Shown: positions 26,601 through 34,476 of the stretch, one piece after another
How positions within the stretch are numbered: position 1 is the first letter of the stretch
How the letters are laid out: every line of letters begins with the position of its first letter
Source of the DNA: Microbacteriaceae bacterium X2B
GTDB taxonomy: Bacteria; Actinomycetota; Actinomycetes; Actinomycetales; Microbacteriaceae
Direction of reading: 5' to 3'
Assembly: GCA_005502445.1 (NCBI GenBank)
Contig: SCPB01000004.1
Span: 42,595-106,594 of the forward strand
DNA: 64,000 nucleotides
Position numbers and translations under genes: made by a program
The notes under the pieces: generated by a model
Told to the model about the DNA's origin: nothing
Databases searched by the model: none
Seen by the model: only the letters and a program-made list of their open reading frames with translations

Positions 26601-27211
26601 GCGACCTCACCGACCTCGTCTACCGCACGGGCCTCACCGCGGCCCAGGTCGAGGCGCTCGCGACCGCCGGCGCCTTCGACGTGCTCGGGCTCACCCGGCG
26701 TGAGGCGCTCTGGGCGGCGGGCGCTGCGGCCCAGGCGCGCCCCGAGCACCTGTCCGGCAGCGTCGTCGCGGTGCAGCCGCCGCTGTTCACCGACCTCGAG
26801 CCCTACGAGAGGATGGTCGCCGACCTCCTCTCGACGGGCGTCGCCCCGGGCGACCATCCCGTGCGCTACGCCCGGCCGCTGCTGCGCGCCCGGGGCGTGC
26901 TCAGCGCCCGCGAGCTGCGCGCCACCGAGCCCGATCGCCGCATCGAGGTCGCCGGCGTCGTCACCCACCGCCAGAGGCCCGCCACGGCGAGCGGCATCAC
27001 CTTCCTCAACCTCGAAGACGAGACCGGGCTCGTCAACGTCATCTGCTCGGTCGGGCTGTGGGGTCGGCATCGCCGCGTCGTCCGCGAGAGCCGTGCTCTC
27101 ATCGTGCGCGGCATCGTCGAGCGCTCGCCCGAGGGCGTCGTCACCGTCGTCGCCGACCGCTTCGAGGCGCTGCCGCTGCCGGTGACGATGCCGAGCCGCG
27201 ACTTCCGCTGA
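23660..27211 (+). CDS. dnaE2: Error-prone DNA polymerase DnaE2
   Basis: 1183-residue C-family polymerase, catalytic member of the damage-induced mutasome. The N-terminus WHNPPIPW is typical of actinobacterial DnaE2. A PHP domain follows (YAELHAHSSFSFLDGAS, HAH at 67-69, and ALAMTDHDGFYGVVR-like block), then the polymerase palm with GRGSAASSAVCYLLDI and the catalytic acidic run PDIDVDFDSDRR (D474, D476 and following). A C-terminal OB-fold (FLNLEDETGLVNVICS) is present. Length is slightly above the usual 1050-1100, with extra residues near 895-925 rich in Ala/Pro. Coupled to imuB by overlapping short frames. Confidence 0.95.
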   Translation: MAGWHNPPIPWSEFERNLREGSRPGTVPPVGADGGDSPAWSPKRAPYRPTGIERPDPQTVVPYAELHAHSSFSFLDGASSPEELLEEAARLGLTGLAMTDHDGFYGVVRLAEAAEPLGLTTVFGAELSLGLTGPQQGVADPEGIHLLVLARRQEGYHRLAGAITEAQLAGAEKGRPVYDLDVLAEHAGRGGDATAGDHWLILTGCRKGAVRAAFHDAGGVARVVPSRAAVAAAGAELDALVERFGRDSVVVELFDHGRPLDTVHNDVLAALAAERGLPVLATGAVHYATPARHPLATAFAALRARRSLDEMEGWLPAAGTAHLRSGAEMQRLFARHPGAVARSVELAAELGFPLRQAKPNLPKQEVPPGHTPMSWLRELVWQAVPRKYPDADDAVRVRIARELDVIEMKDFPGYFLIVHDIVQFARSRGILCQGRGSAASSAVCYLLDITAVDSIGYRLPFERFLSALRDEEPDIDVDFDSDRREEVIQYVFSTYGRRNAAQVANVISYRPKNAVRDMARALGHSTGQQDAWSRQVERWGALERGATTISGRRAAEQLTHDIPDDVVDLANQVLRYPRHLGIHSGGMVLTDRPVGEIVPIEHARMENRTVLQWDKDDCAWMGLVKFDLLGLGMLAALQYAFDLADAHLGERWQLDTLPKEEQATYDMLCRADSIGVFQVESRAQMGLLPRLQPRTFYDLVVQIALVRPGPIQGGAVHPFVRRKLGHEPITYDHPKLVEPLERTLGVPIFQEQLMQVAMAVGGCTGDDADLLRRAMGSKRGLERIESLRETLYAGMAGNGITGRLADEIYGRIQAFANFGFAESHSISFALLVYASSWIKLHYPGVFLAALLRAQPMGFYSPASLTADAERHGVAVRTPCILRSGVEAGLERLDLVIGSAHEPVAADARRAAPTGLADCACRTQPPVPEFRPDSTDGDLDDCARHRRDAGLAVRLGLAAVGGIGRPAAQRIVAERERGGPYRDLTDLVYRTGLTAAQVEALATAGAFDVLGLTRREALWAAGAAAQARPEHLSGSVVAVQPPLFTDLEPYERMVADLLSTGVAPGDHPVRYARPLLRARGVLSARELRATEPDRRIEVAGVVTHRQRPATASGITFLNLEDETGLVNVICSVGLWGRHRRVVRESRALIVRGIVERSPEGVVTVVADRFEALPLPVTMPSRDFR

Positions 27212-27301
27212 CGAACAGCGTCGCCCGATCCGCGCATACTCGCCGATGCCCCGCGCAGCAAGCCCCACACGCGAAACGCCTTCGCCCCCTAGCCTGAGCG
27301 G

Positions 27302-28114
27302 ATGACCTCCCGCACCGAGGATGACGCCGTGCGTCCGCACGGCGTCGCCATCTCGACCCGCACCTTTCGCGTCGTCACCCGCACCGGCCTCGTCGTCAAC
27401 GGCGTCCTGCACATCCTCGTCGGCATCGTGGCGCTGTCGATCCCCCTGGCGGTGATCCTCACTCCGGACGCCGAGAGCGTCGGCGCGCTGCGCGTGCTCG
27501 CCTCCAACCCCGGTGGCAGCGTGCTGTTCTGGGTCATTGCGATCGGCTACGCCCTCCTGGGTCTGTGGATGCTCGCCAATCCGTTCCTGGAACGCCATCG
27601 GCGCGTCTCCGGCCGCGAGCGCGCCGTCATGGTCGGGCGCGGCGTCGCGTACCTCGCCCTCGGCATGAGCAGCGGAAGCGTCGCGATCGCCGGCCGCTCC
27701 AACCCCCATGAGGCGCCGGGCACCCTCACGGGCAGCGTCATGCAGCTGCCGGTGGGGCCCGTCGTGCTCGGACTGTTCGCGCTGATGGTGCTCGCCGTCG
27801 CGACCTACTTCGGGCTCAAGGGGTGGCGTCGTGGATTCCTCGACGATATCCGACTGCCCGCCGAGTCGTCCGGGCGGCGCCCCACGCTCATCGTCGCTCG
27901 CATCGCGTATCTCGGAAAAGCCCTGTCGCTCGGAATCGTGGGCGTGCTCGTGCTCGTCGCCGCCTTCCTGCCGGCCGTTCCCGCTGGCCTCGGCGGGCAC
28001 CTCGCCTCGCTCGCCCTCGCGCCGCTCGGCCCGCCCGTGCTCTCGGTCGTCGGCTTCGGCTTCATCGTCTACGGCTTCTACTGCGCCGCCCGTGCGCGGC
28101 TCGCGCGCCTGTGA
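27302..28114 (+). CDS. DUF1206 membrane protein (first of a tandem pair)
   Basis: 270 residues, about six hydrophobic segments arranged as three repeated two-helix units, each beginning with a charged residue followed by G-hhh-GhLHhhhGhhAL (RTGLVVNGVLHILVGIVAL, VMVGRGVAYLALG, RIAYLGKALSLGIVG). This threefold repeat is the DUF1206 pattern; function unknown. ATG start is 90 bp after dnaE2, so a separate transcript is likely. Its stop overlaps the next start by GTGA. Confidence 0.85.
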   Translation: MTSRTEDDAVRPHGVAISTRTFRVVTRTGLVVNGVLHILVGIVALSIPLAVILTPDAESVGALRVLASNPGGSVLFWVIAIGYALLGLWMLANPFLERHRRVSGRERAVMVGRGVAYLALGMSSGSVAIAGRSNPHEAPGTLTGSVMQLPVGPVVLGLFALMVLAVATYFGLKGWRRGFLDDIRLPAESSGRRPTLIVARIAYLGKALSLGIVGVLVLVAAFLPAVPAGLGGHLASLALAPLGPPVLSVVGFGFIVYGFYCAARARLARL

Positions 28115-28905
28115 ATGCCGGCGACTCGGTGCAACAGGTGCACGAGAGCCGCGCCTTCACTCTGCTGGCGCGGTCGGGATGGGTCGTCACGGGCTTGCTG
28201 CACCTCATCATCGGCGCTCTCGCGATCGCCGTCGCCTTCGGCAACCGTGATGCCCGACCCGACGAGGTCGGCGCCTTCGAGGCGATTTCCGCGGCTCCCC
28301 TCGGCGGCGTGCTGCTGGCCGCCGTCATCGTCGGCCTCGTCGGCCTCGGCATCTGGATGATCGCCGACGCTGTGCTCAACGGCGGCCCCATGCACCGGTG
28401 GACGTCGGCGGTCTCGAGCGCAGCGCAGGGCCTCGTCTATCTCGGTCTCGCCGTGCCCCCCGCCATCCTGCTGTTCGGCGGCGACCTGGAGTCGGGAGCC
28501 ACGGCGCGTGCGCTGAGCGAAGTGCTGCTCGACTCGGCACCGGGTGCGGTCGTCCTCGTGCTCGTCGGTCTCGGCATCGCGGTCGCGGGCGTCTACTTCG
28601 TCGTCAAAGGGGTCAAGCGCCGATTCGCGTGGGAGCTTCGGCCGCTGCCGCGTCGTCGGCGTCGTATCGTGCGCATCCTCGGCGTCATCGGCTATCTCGC
28701 TCGCGGCGTCGCCTTCCTGCTGCTCGCCGGTCTCATCATCGTCGAGGCGATCCAGGTCGACCCGAACGATGTGACCGGGCTCGCAGGCGCACTCTCCGCC
28801 CTTCGCCGGGTCTTCCTCGGCCCTGTCTGGCTCGCGGCGATCGGCGCGGGCCTCATCGTGTTCGGCCTCTACAGCGTCGCCCGCGCCCGACTGTCGCGCA
28901 TCTAG
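28111..28905 (+). CDS. DUF1206 membrane protein (second of a tandem pair)
   Basis: 264 residues with the same three two-helix repeats (RSGWVVTGLLHLIIGALAI, SSAAQGLVYLGLAV, VIGYLARGVAFLLLAGLII) and the same C-terminal GLIVFGLYSVARARLSRI as in its upstream neighbour (FIVYGFYCAARARLARL). The two genes are diverged tandem duplicates coupled by a GTGA overlap and might form a heteromeric complex. The last four bases overlap the convergent PLP-enzyme gene. Confidence 0.85.
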   Translation: MNAGDSVQQVHESRAFTLLARSGWVVTGLLHLIIGALAIAVAFGNRDARPDEVGAFEAISAAPLGGVLLAAVIVGLVGLGIWMIADAVLNGGPMHRWTSAVSSAAQGLVYLGLAVPPAILLFGGDLESGATARALSEVLLDSAPGAVVLVLVGLGIAVAGVYFVVKGVKRRFAWELRPLPRRRRRIVRILGVIGYLARGVAFLLLAGLIIVEAIQVDPNDVTGLAGALSALRRVFLGPVWLAAIGAGLIVFGLYSVARARLSRI

Positions 28906-29975
28906 GTGTTCGCGCCGCGCGCCGCGACGGGCCACGTTCCGACCTCGGCCCCGGCGCGCAGCACGACGAGCTCGTCCGCGAGGTTGACCGCCGAGCACAC
29001 GTGGTTCGGCGCGACCCGGAGGCGGGCCCCGAGAGGCGGCACGGCAGCACCGGCGGGGAAGGCGATCGTCGCGTGGTGCTCGGAGACGGCGACGACGCGC
29101 GCTTCGGGGTGATCCGGCAGCCGCCCGAACCCGCTCGCGAACCCCGCACGGTCGGCCCCGAGCACCTTGCTGCCCGCGTCGACGACGGCGACCCCGGCGC
29201 GTCGGCTGACGACCGTCGCGCACGCGGTCAGGGCGATCGACCCGGGGTCGGACGCGCCGAGCTCCCACTGCTGTGCGTCCTGGAACACGTAGACGCCCGG
29301 CCGCAGCTCGGTCAGCACACCGCCGTCGGCCGCACGGGCGCTCGGCGTCGACCCGCCGCTCACGACGGGGCACGGGATGCCCGACGCGACGAGCGCATCG
29401 CGCGCCGTCCCGAGGGCGGCGGCCTCCTCCCCCGCTGCGGGCGATGCCGCTTCGAGCCCGTAGGAGTGGCCGGGGAAGGTGAAGACGCCGTCCACGTCGA
29501 GCCCGGCCTCGCGCGCCGCGAGGGCGACCTCCGCCGCGCGATCGGGGGCTGTGCCCGAGCGGTGGTGGCCGCTGTCGATCTCGATCGCGATCGCGAGCGG
29601 GGCGCCGCCCGGGCGACCGGCGCGCACGGCGGCGGCGAGCATCCGCACCCCCTCGATCGAGTCGGCGCCGACGCGCACCCGTGAGCGCGACGCAAGGGCG
29701 CGTAAGCGATCGGCGCGCTCGCCTTCGGCCCACACGGGGTAGGCGATGAAGAGGTCGTCGACGCCCGCGGCGGCGAAGACCTCGGCCTCGCCGACCGTCG
29801 CGACGGTAAGGCCGATCGCCCCGCGCGCGAGCTGACGCCGCGCGATCTCGGGCGACTTGTGGGTCTTCGCGTGCGGACGCAGGGCGAGGCCGAGCGTGCG
29901 GGCGTGCTCCGCCATCGCGGCGAGGTTCGCCTCGAGCAGGTCGACGTCGACGGCGAGGTAGGGGGTGTCGCGCAT
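28902..29975 (-). CDS. D-serine dehydratase/D-threonine aldolase-like PLP enzyme
   Basis: 357-residue fold-type III PLP enzyme (alanine racemase-like barrel). RPHAKTHKS contains the PLP lysine near residue 38; EIDSGHHRSG and the phosphate-binding region follow, and PNHVCSAVNL near the C-terminus carries the His-Cys pair that binds zinc in the D-serine dehydratase-like family. Likely substrates are D-serine or D-threonine/3-hydroxy D-amino acids; which one is not readable. No export signal. Both ends touch neighbours: tail-to-tail with the second DUF1206 gene, 44 bp after the helicase gene on the same-strand side. Confidence 0.82.
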   Translation of the reverse strand: MRDTPYLAVDVDLLEANLAAMAEHARTLGLALRPHAKTHKSPEIARRQLARGAIGLTVATVGEAEVFAAAGVDDLFIAYPVWAEGERADRLRALASRSRVRVGADSIEGVRMLAAAVRAGRPGGAPLAIAIEIDSGHHRSGTAPDRAAEVALAAREAGLDVDGVFTFPGHSYGLEAASPAAGEEAAALGTARDALVASGIPCPVVSGGSTPSARAADGGVLTELRPGVYVFQDAQQWELGASDPGSIALTACATVVSRRAGVAVVDAGSKVLGADRAGFASGFGRLPDHPEARVVAVSEHHATIAFPAGAAVPPLGARLRVAPNHVCSAVNLADELVVLRAGAEVGTWPVAARGANT

Positions 29976-30019
29976 GCGACCATCCTGCCGGGCGCCGCGT
30001 TCGATCGGTCGGGGAGCGC

Positions 30020-31801
30020 TCAGCCGCCCCGCGCCATCTGGCGTCGGAGCAGATCGATGCGGGCCTGCAGCTGGGCGACGCTCGCCTGCCCGACCGCGGG
30101 CCCGCCGCAGAGGCGGCGCAGCTCGGCGTGCACGTGCCCGTGCGGCTGGCCGGTGAGCTTCGCGCGGAGCCCGACGAGGCTGTTGAGCAGGGTGCGCTGC
30201 TCTTTGAGCGTGCGGTAGAGCGGCGGCGGCTGGCGCTCCGACGGCGGGCGCTCGGCGGTGCGTCGCAGCTGCCGCTGATAGCGCGAGCGCAGCAGCTCGT
30301 GCACCTGGTCGGGCTCGAGGATGCCCGGCAGCCCCAGGAAGTCGAGCTCCTCCAGGCTGCCGACCTCGGCCTGCTGCCCGAACTCGACGCCCTCGTAGAG
30401 CACCTTGTCGAACTGCGCGTGCGATTCGAGCGCGGCGAAGGCGTAGGTCTCGGTGAGCGCATCGCTCGCGCCCTCGGGCGCCTGGGCCTCGCGCAGCAGG
30501 TCGTCGGCGAGCAGTTCATCGCCCGTGCCCTCGCGGTCGAGCGCATGGTCGCGCTCGCGTTCGAGCGCGTTCGCGAGGCCGATGACGGCCGGCACGCTCG
30601 GGATGAAGATCGAGGCCGTCTCTCCGCGTCGGCGGGCTCGTACGAACCGCCCGATCGCCTGGGCGAAGAACAGGGGCGTCGATGAGCTCGTCGCATACAC
30701 CCCGACCGCGAGGCGCGGCACGTCGACCCCTTCCGAGACCATGCGCACGGCGACGAGCCAGCGCGCGTCTTCGTCTGCGTACTGCTGGATCCGCTCGCTC
30801 GCACCCCTGTCGTCGGAGAGCACGACAGTCGGCGCCTCCCCGGTGACGCCGTGCAGGAGCGCCGCATAGGCGCGCGCGGTCGACTGATCGGTCGCGATCA
30901 CGAGACCGCCCGCGTCGGGCACCGACTGCCGCACCTCGCTCAGGCGCCGGTCGGCGGCCGACAGCACCCCGGGCATCCACTGCCCCTCGGGATCGAGCGC
31001 GGTGCGCCAGGCCTGCGCCGTCACATCGGCCGTGTCGCCCTGCCCGAGCTGCGCCTCCATCTCGTCGCCCGTCGTCGTGCGCCAGCGCACGCGGCCCGCG
31101 TAGGCCATGAAGAGAACGGGGCGCACGACACCGTCGGCGAGAGCGCGACCGTAGCCGTAGGAGTAATCGGTCTGCGAGACGCGGATCCCGCTCTCGTCGG
31201 GCACGTAGCTCACAAAGGGGATCGGCGCGGTGTCGGAGCGGAACGGCGTGCCCGTGAGTGACAGCCGACGGGCGGCGCCCTCGTAGGCCTCGCGGATCGC
31301 ATCGCCCCAGCTGAGCGCGTCGCCGCCGTGGTGCACCTCGTCGAGGATCACGAGCGTCGACGCGCTCTCGGTGAGCGCGCGGTGCAGGTAGGGCTTCGCG
31401 GCGACCTGCGCGTAGGTCACGGCGATACCGTGGAATGCGCGCGGGATCACCCGCTGGCTGTTGCGGAACGCCGGTTCGAGCCGGATCCCCACACGGTGCG
31501 CCGCATCGGCCCACTGCCGCTTGAGGTGCTCGGTCGGGGCGACGACGATCACGCGGTCGACGCTGCGGCGCGCGAGCAGCTCGGTCGCGAGGCGGAGGGC
31601 GAAGGTCGTCTTGCCGGCGCCGGGCGTCGCGGCGGCGAGGAAGTCGCGCGGCTCGGTCGCGAAGTACCGATCGAGGGCCTCGGCCTGCCAGGCGCGCAGC
31701 CGGTCCGCGGTGCCGCGCGCGGCCCTCTCGGGGAAGGACGGTGAGAGATGCTCGGCGGCGAAGGTGCCCACGTGGGGCGCTGCGCGGTCGGAGGGGCTCA
31801 C
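30020..31801 (-). CDS. SF2 DEAD/DEAH-box helicase of unknown role
   Basis: 593 residues from a GTG. Walker A is AATPGAGKTT, Walker B LDEVHHGGD, motif III-like LTGTPFRSD, and the second RecA domain has VRMVSEGVDVPRLAVGVYATS and QAIGRFVRARRRGE, matching restriction/RAD25-type SF2 helicases found widely in Actinobacteria. The C-terminal 200 residues are family-specific and of unknown function, ending in a possible coiled coil (VAQLQARIDLLRRQMA). It lies 11 bp downstream of dinB, hinting at DNA repair, but no direct evidence exists. Confidence 0.8.
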   Translation of the reverse strand: MSPSDRAAPHVGTFAAEHLSPSFPERAARGTADRLRAWQAEALDRYFATEPRDFLAAATPGAGKTTFALRLATELLARRSVDRVIVVAPTEHLKRQWADAAHRVGIRLEPAFRNSQRVIPRAFHGIAVTYAQVAAKPYLHRALTESASTLVILDEVHHGGDALSWGDAIREAYEGAARRLSLTGTPFRSDTAPIPFVSYVPDESGIRVSQTDYSYGYGRALADGVVRPVLFMAYAGRVRWRTTTGDEMEAQLGQGDTADVTAQAWRTALDPEGQWMPGVLSAADRRLSEVRQSVPDAGGLVIATDQSTARAYAALLHGVTGEAPTVVLSDDRGASERIQQYADEDARWLVAVRMVSEGVDVPRLAVGVYATSSSTPLFFAQAIGRFVRARRRGETASIFIPSVPAVIGLANALERERDHALDREGTGDELLADDLLREAQAPEGASDALTETYAFAALESHAQFDKVLYEGVEFGQQAEVGSLEELDFLGLPGILEPDQVHELLRSRYQRQLRRTAERPPSERQPPPLYRTLKEQRTLLNSLVGLRAKLTGQPHGHVHAELRRLCGGPAVGQASVAQLQARIDLLRRQMARGG

Positions 31802-31812
31802 TCGACCCGATG

Positions 31813-33087
31813 CTAGTCGAGGCCGCCGACATCGCTCGAGTCAAGAGGCGCGAGCGCCGAACGGCGTCGGCGCTCGCCGGGCGCGAGCAGAGAGGCGCGC
31901 TCCACGGCGCCCTGCCCGAATCGCTCGGCGACGGCGTCGAGCGCGGACTCCGCCTCGCGCCACGGTTGATCGTCGTCCCACAGACCGCGGGCGACCGCGC
32001 CCGTCGGCAGGAGGTTCTCGGCGCGCACGCCGATGAGCCGGATGCCCGCTCCGCCTGTTGCTGCAGCGGCGAACAGCGCACGCGCCTCGCGGGCGATGCG
32101 CTCGGCGACGTCGCTCGGCTCGGCGAGGGTCTGCGACCGGGTGAGCGTGCGGAAATCGCCGAAGCGGATCTTCACGCCCACCGTGCGGGCGACCCAGCCG
32201 CCGCGGCGCAGTCGCGCGGCGACGCGCGAGGACAGACGCAGCAGCTCGCGTTCCAGTGCGGCGTCGTCGCGCACATCGTGCTCGAAGGTGACCTCGTGGC
32301 CGATCGACTTCTCGTCGCGCTCGGGCGTCACCGCTCGCGCGTCACGCCCCCAGGCGAGCGCGTGCAAGCGCGCCGCACTCGCCTCGCCGATCGCGTCGCG
32401 CAGCGTGTCGAGGGGCGTCGCCGCGAGGTCGCCGATCGTGCGCAGTCCGAGTCGGGCGAGTCGCTCTGCGGTGGCCGCCCCGACGCCCCAGAGCGCAGTG
32501 ATCGGCTGCGGGTGCAGGAAGGCGAGAGTCTCACCAGCGGGCACCACGAGCAGCCCGTCGGGTTTGGCGCGGCTCGAGGCGAGCTTCGCGACGAATTTCG
32601 TCGCTGCCGCACCGACCGACGCTGTGAGCCCCGTCTCGCGGCGGATGCGCTCGCGCAGCCCTGTCGCGATCGCGAAGGGCGGGCCGAACAGCTGCATCGC
32701 CCCACGAACGTCGAGGAAGGCCTCGTCGATCGAGAGGGGCTCGACGAGCGGCGTGACGTCGCCGAGGATGCGCATGACCTCTCGCGACCAGCCGCGGTAG
32801 CGGTCGTAGTGCGGCTCGAGGACGACCGCGTCGGGGCATCGGCGAAGAGCGACCGCCATGGGCATCGCCGAGTTGACCCCGTAGCGGCGCGCCTCGTACG
32901 TGGCTGCGGTCACGACAGATCGTGCGCCGCGATGGCCGACGATCACGGGTCGCCCGCGCAGTTCGGGCCGGTCGAGCAGCTCGACCGAGGCGAAGAAGGC
33001 GTCCATATCGAGGTGGAGGATGTGCGCGCTTGCGTCGTCGGTGGGCACGGCGGTGACCTGCCGCCCGCTGCCGTCCTGCTTGCTCAC
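31813..33087 (-). CDS. dinB: DNA polymerase IV (DinB)
   Basis: 424-residue Y-family translesion polymerase. Catalytic features are intact: LHLDMDAFFASVE (D27, D29), SIDEAFLD (D121, E122) and the steric-gate region DAFFASVE; HhH motif near ALWGVGAATAERLARLGLRTIGDLA; little-finger domain with KIRFGDFRTLTRSQTL. Start chosen at GTG 33087, which leaves a 20-residue polar leader before the conserved core; the frame continues upstream without support. Encoded just before the SF2 helicase on the same strand. No clear LexA box was noticed immediately upstream. Confidence 0.93.
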   Translation of the reverse strand: MSKQDGSGRQVTAVPTDDASAHILHLDMDAFFASVELLDRPELRGRPVIVGHRGARSVVTAATYEARRYGVNSAMPMAVALRRCPDAVVLEPHYDRYRGWSREVMRILGDVTPLVEPLSIDEAFLDVRGAMQLFGPPFAIATGLRERIRRETGLTASVGAAATKFVAKLASSRAKPDGLLVVPAGETLAFLHPQPITALWGVGAATAERLARLGLRTIGDLAATPLDTLRDAIGEASAARLHALAWGRDARAVTPERDEKSIGHEVTFEHDVRDDAALERELLRLSSRVAARLRRGGWVARTVGVKIRFGDFRTLTRSQTLAEPSDVAERIAREARALFAAAATGGAGIRLIGVRAENLLPTGAVARGLWDDDQPWREAESALDAVAERFGQGAVERASLLAPGERRRRSALAPLDSSDVGGLD

Positions 33088-33208
33088 CCGGGCATCCTGG
33101 CACCCACCACCGACGACGGCTCGCCGGGTCGCGCCGAAGCGCACGGCGACGTCGGGGGCGGAGCGCCGAGGCGCTCCGCCCCCGACGGACGGGATGAATC
33201 GCGCCTGA

Positions 33209-33475
33209 TCAGACGCGACGGCGGCGACCGGTCAGGGCGCCGTAGATGACGAGCACGATGAGCGCGCCGCCGATCGCGAGCAACCATGTGCTCAGGTCGA
33301 AGAACTCCTCGAGGCCGGTGCCGAAGAGCAGACTGCCCAGCCAGCCGCCGAGCAGCGCGCCGAGTACGCCGAGCACGAGGGTCATGAGCCAGCCGCCGGC
33401 CTGCTTGCCGGGCAGGATCGCCTTCGCGATCGCGCCCGCGATGAGCCCGAGGAGGAGGAAAGCGAGGAAACCCAT
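33209..33475 (-). CDS. GlsB/YeaQ/YmgE stress-response membrane protein
   Basis: 88 residues with three hydrophobic segments and the glycine-rich pattern LGLIAGAIAKAILPGKQAGGWLMT, LGVLGALLGGWLG and a final helix, ending GRRRRV. The family is called transglycosylase-associated or general stress protein; in firmicutes GlsB relatives anchor Asp23. Start ATG 33475 follows AAAGGA by seven bases. Molecular role unknown. Confidence 0.87.
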   Translation of the reverse strand: MGFLAFLLLGLIAGAIAKAILPGKQAGGWLMTLVLGVLGALLGGWLGSLLFGTGLEEFFDLSTWLLAIGGALIVLVIYGALTGRRRRV

Positions 33476-33526
33476 GGCGTCGTCCTTTCGTTGTGGCAAG
33501 AGCCCAGTGAGCTCTCAGCCTCCGTT

Positions 33527-33584
33527 CGAGCGATTCGGTGGAATCGCTCGGCCGACAGTCAAGCACACCCCCCGTTGGGGGGTG
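33527..33584. repeat. Two perfect hairpins in a divergent intergenic region
   Basis: CGAGCGATTC (33527-33536) pairs perfectly with GAATCGCTCG (33541-33550) around GGTG. A second stem pairs CACCCCCC (33566-33573) with GGGGGGTG (33577-33584) around GTT. They lie in the 207-bp gap between the divergent glsB-like and SGNH genes, where terminators are not expected, so operators or leader structures are more likely. The gap holds no gene I can support. Confidence 0.6.
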
Positions 33585-33682
33585 GGACCCTTCCCAGGGA
33601 TCTTCCAGGAGCGGGCGGGGCCTGATCCCCGTTCGTCGACGGTCGCACGAGAGTGGTGGCCGTCATCTGGCACGCTAGGAGC

Positions 33683-34459
33683 ATGCCCCGGCTGCACTCC
33701 TGGTCGCGCTATGTCGCGATCGGCGACTCGTTCACGGAGGGCATCGGCGACCCCGAGCCCCGCTCCCCCGGCGGTCACCGCGGGTGGGCGGATCGCGTCG
33801 CCGAGTCGCTCGCTGCGCGAACCGACGACTTCGCCTACGCGAACCTCGCCGTTCGAGGTCGACTGCTGCAGCAGGTCGTGGACGAGCAGATCGACCCGGC
33901 GCTCGCGCTGCGCCCCGATCTGGTCTCCATCTCGGCCGGCGGCAACGACATCATCCGCCCCGGCACGGACCCCGACGAGGTCGCGATGCGGTTCGAGCGC
34001 GCGATCGGCCGACTCCGCGCCGACGGCGCGACCGTCGTCATGTTCACCGGCCCCGACATCGGCATGACGCCCGTGCTGCGCCGCGTGCGCGGCAAGGTCG
34101 CGATCTACAACGAGAACCTTCGCGCGGTCGCCGCGCGGCACGACGCGATCGTCGTCGACATGTGGGCACTGCGAGAACTGCAGGATCCCCGCATGTGGGA
34201 TCCCGACCGGCTGCACTTCTCGCCGCTCGGCCACCACACGATCTCCATCGCGACGCTCGACGCCCTCGGAGTCGAGCACGAGCTCAGGCCCCAGCACCCG
34301 GAACCGCTGCCGCCCCGTTCGTGGCGCGAGGCGCGCGCGCACGACATCGGCTGGGCGCGCGAGTACCTCGTGCCGTGGGTCGTCAGGCGCATCCGCCACC
34401 AGTCGTCGGGCGACCGCATCTCGGCCAAGCGCCCCGATCCGCGGCATCCGCTGCGCTGA
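33683..34459 (+). CDS. SGNH/GDSL-family hydrolase
   Basis: 258-residue esterase/lipase-like protein. Block I is YVAIGDSFTEGIGDP (nucleophilic Ser in GDS), block II around LAVRGRLL with Gly, block III SAGGNDIIRPG with Asn, and block V DRLHFSPLGHHTI carrying the Asp-x-x-His pair. No signal peptide. Start taken as ATG 33683. The C-terminal 45 residues are basic and Pro/Arg-rich. Substrate not assignable. Convergent with the carboxypeptidase gene across a 17-bp gap. Confidence 0.87.
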   Translation: MPRLHSWSRYVAIGDSFTEGIGDPEPRSPGGHRGWADRVAESLAARTDDFAYANLAVRGRLLQQVVDEQIDPALALRPDLVSISAGGNDIIRPGTDPDEVAMRFERAIGRLRADGATVVMFTGPDIGMTPVLRRVRGKVAIYNENLRAVAARHDAIVVDMWALRELQDPRMWDPDRLHFSPLGHHTISIATLDALGVEHELRPQHPEPLPPRSWREARAHDIGWAREYLVPWVVRRIRHQSSGDRISAKRPDPRHPLR

Positions 34460-34476
34460 CTGGTCGTCCCCGGTGA

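Noticed and set aside
21809..28000. Minus-strand frame open for more than 2000 codons
   Set aside because: It is antisense to imuA, imuB, dnaE2 and DUF1206, has no family resemblance and reflects high GC third positions lacking stop codons.
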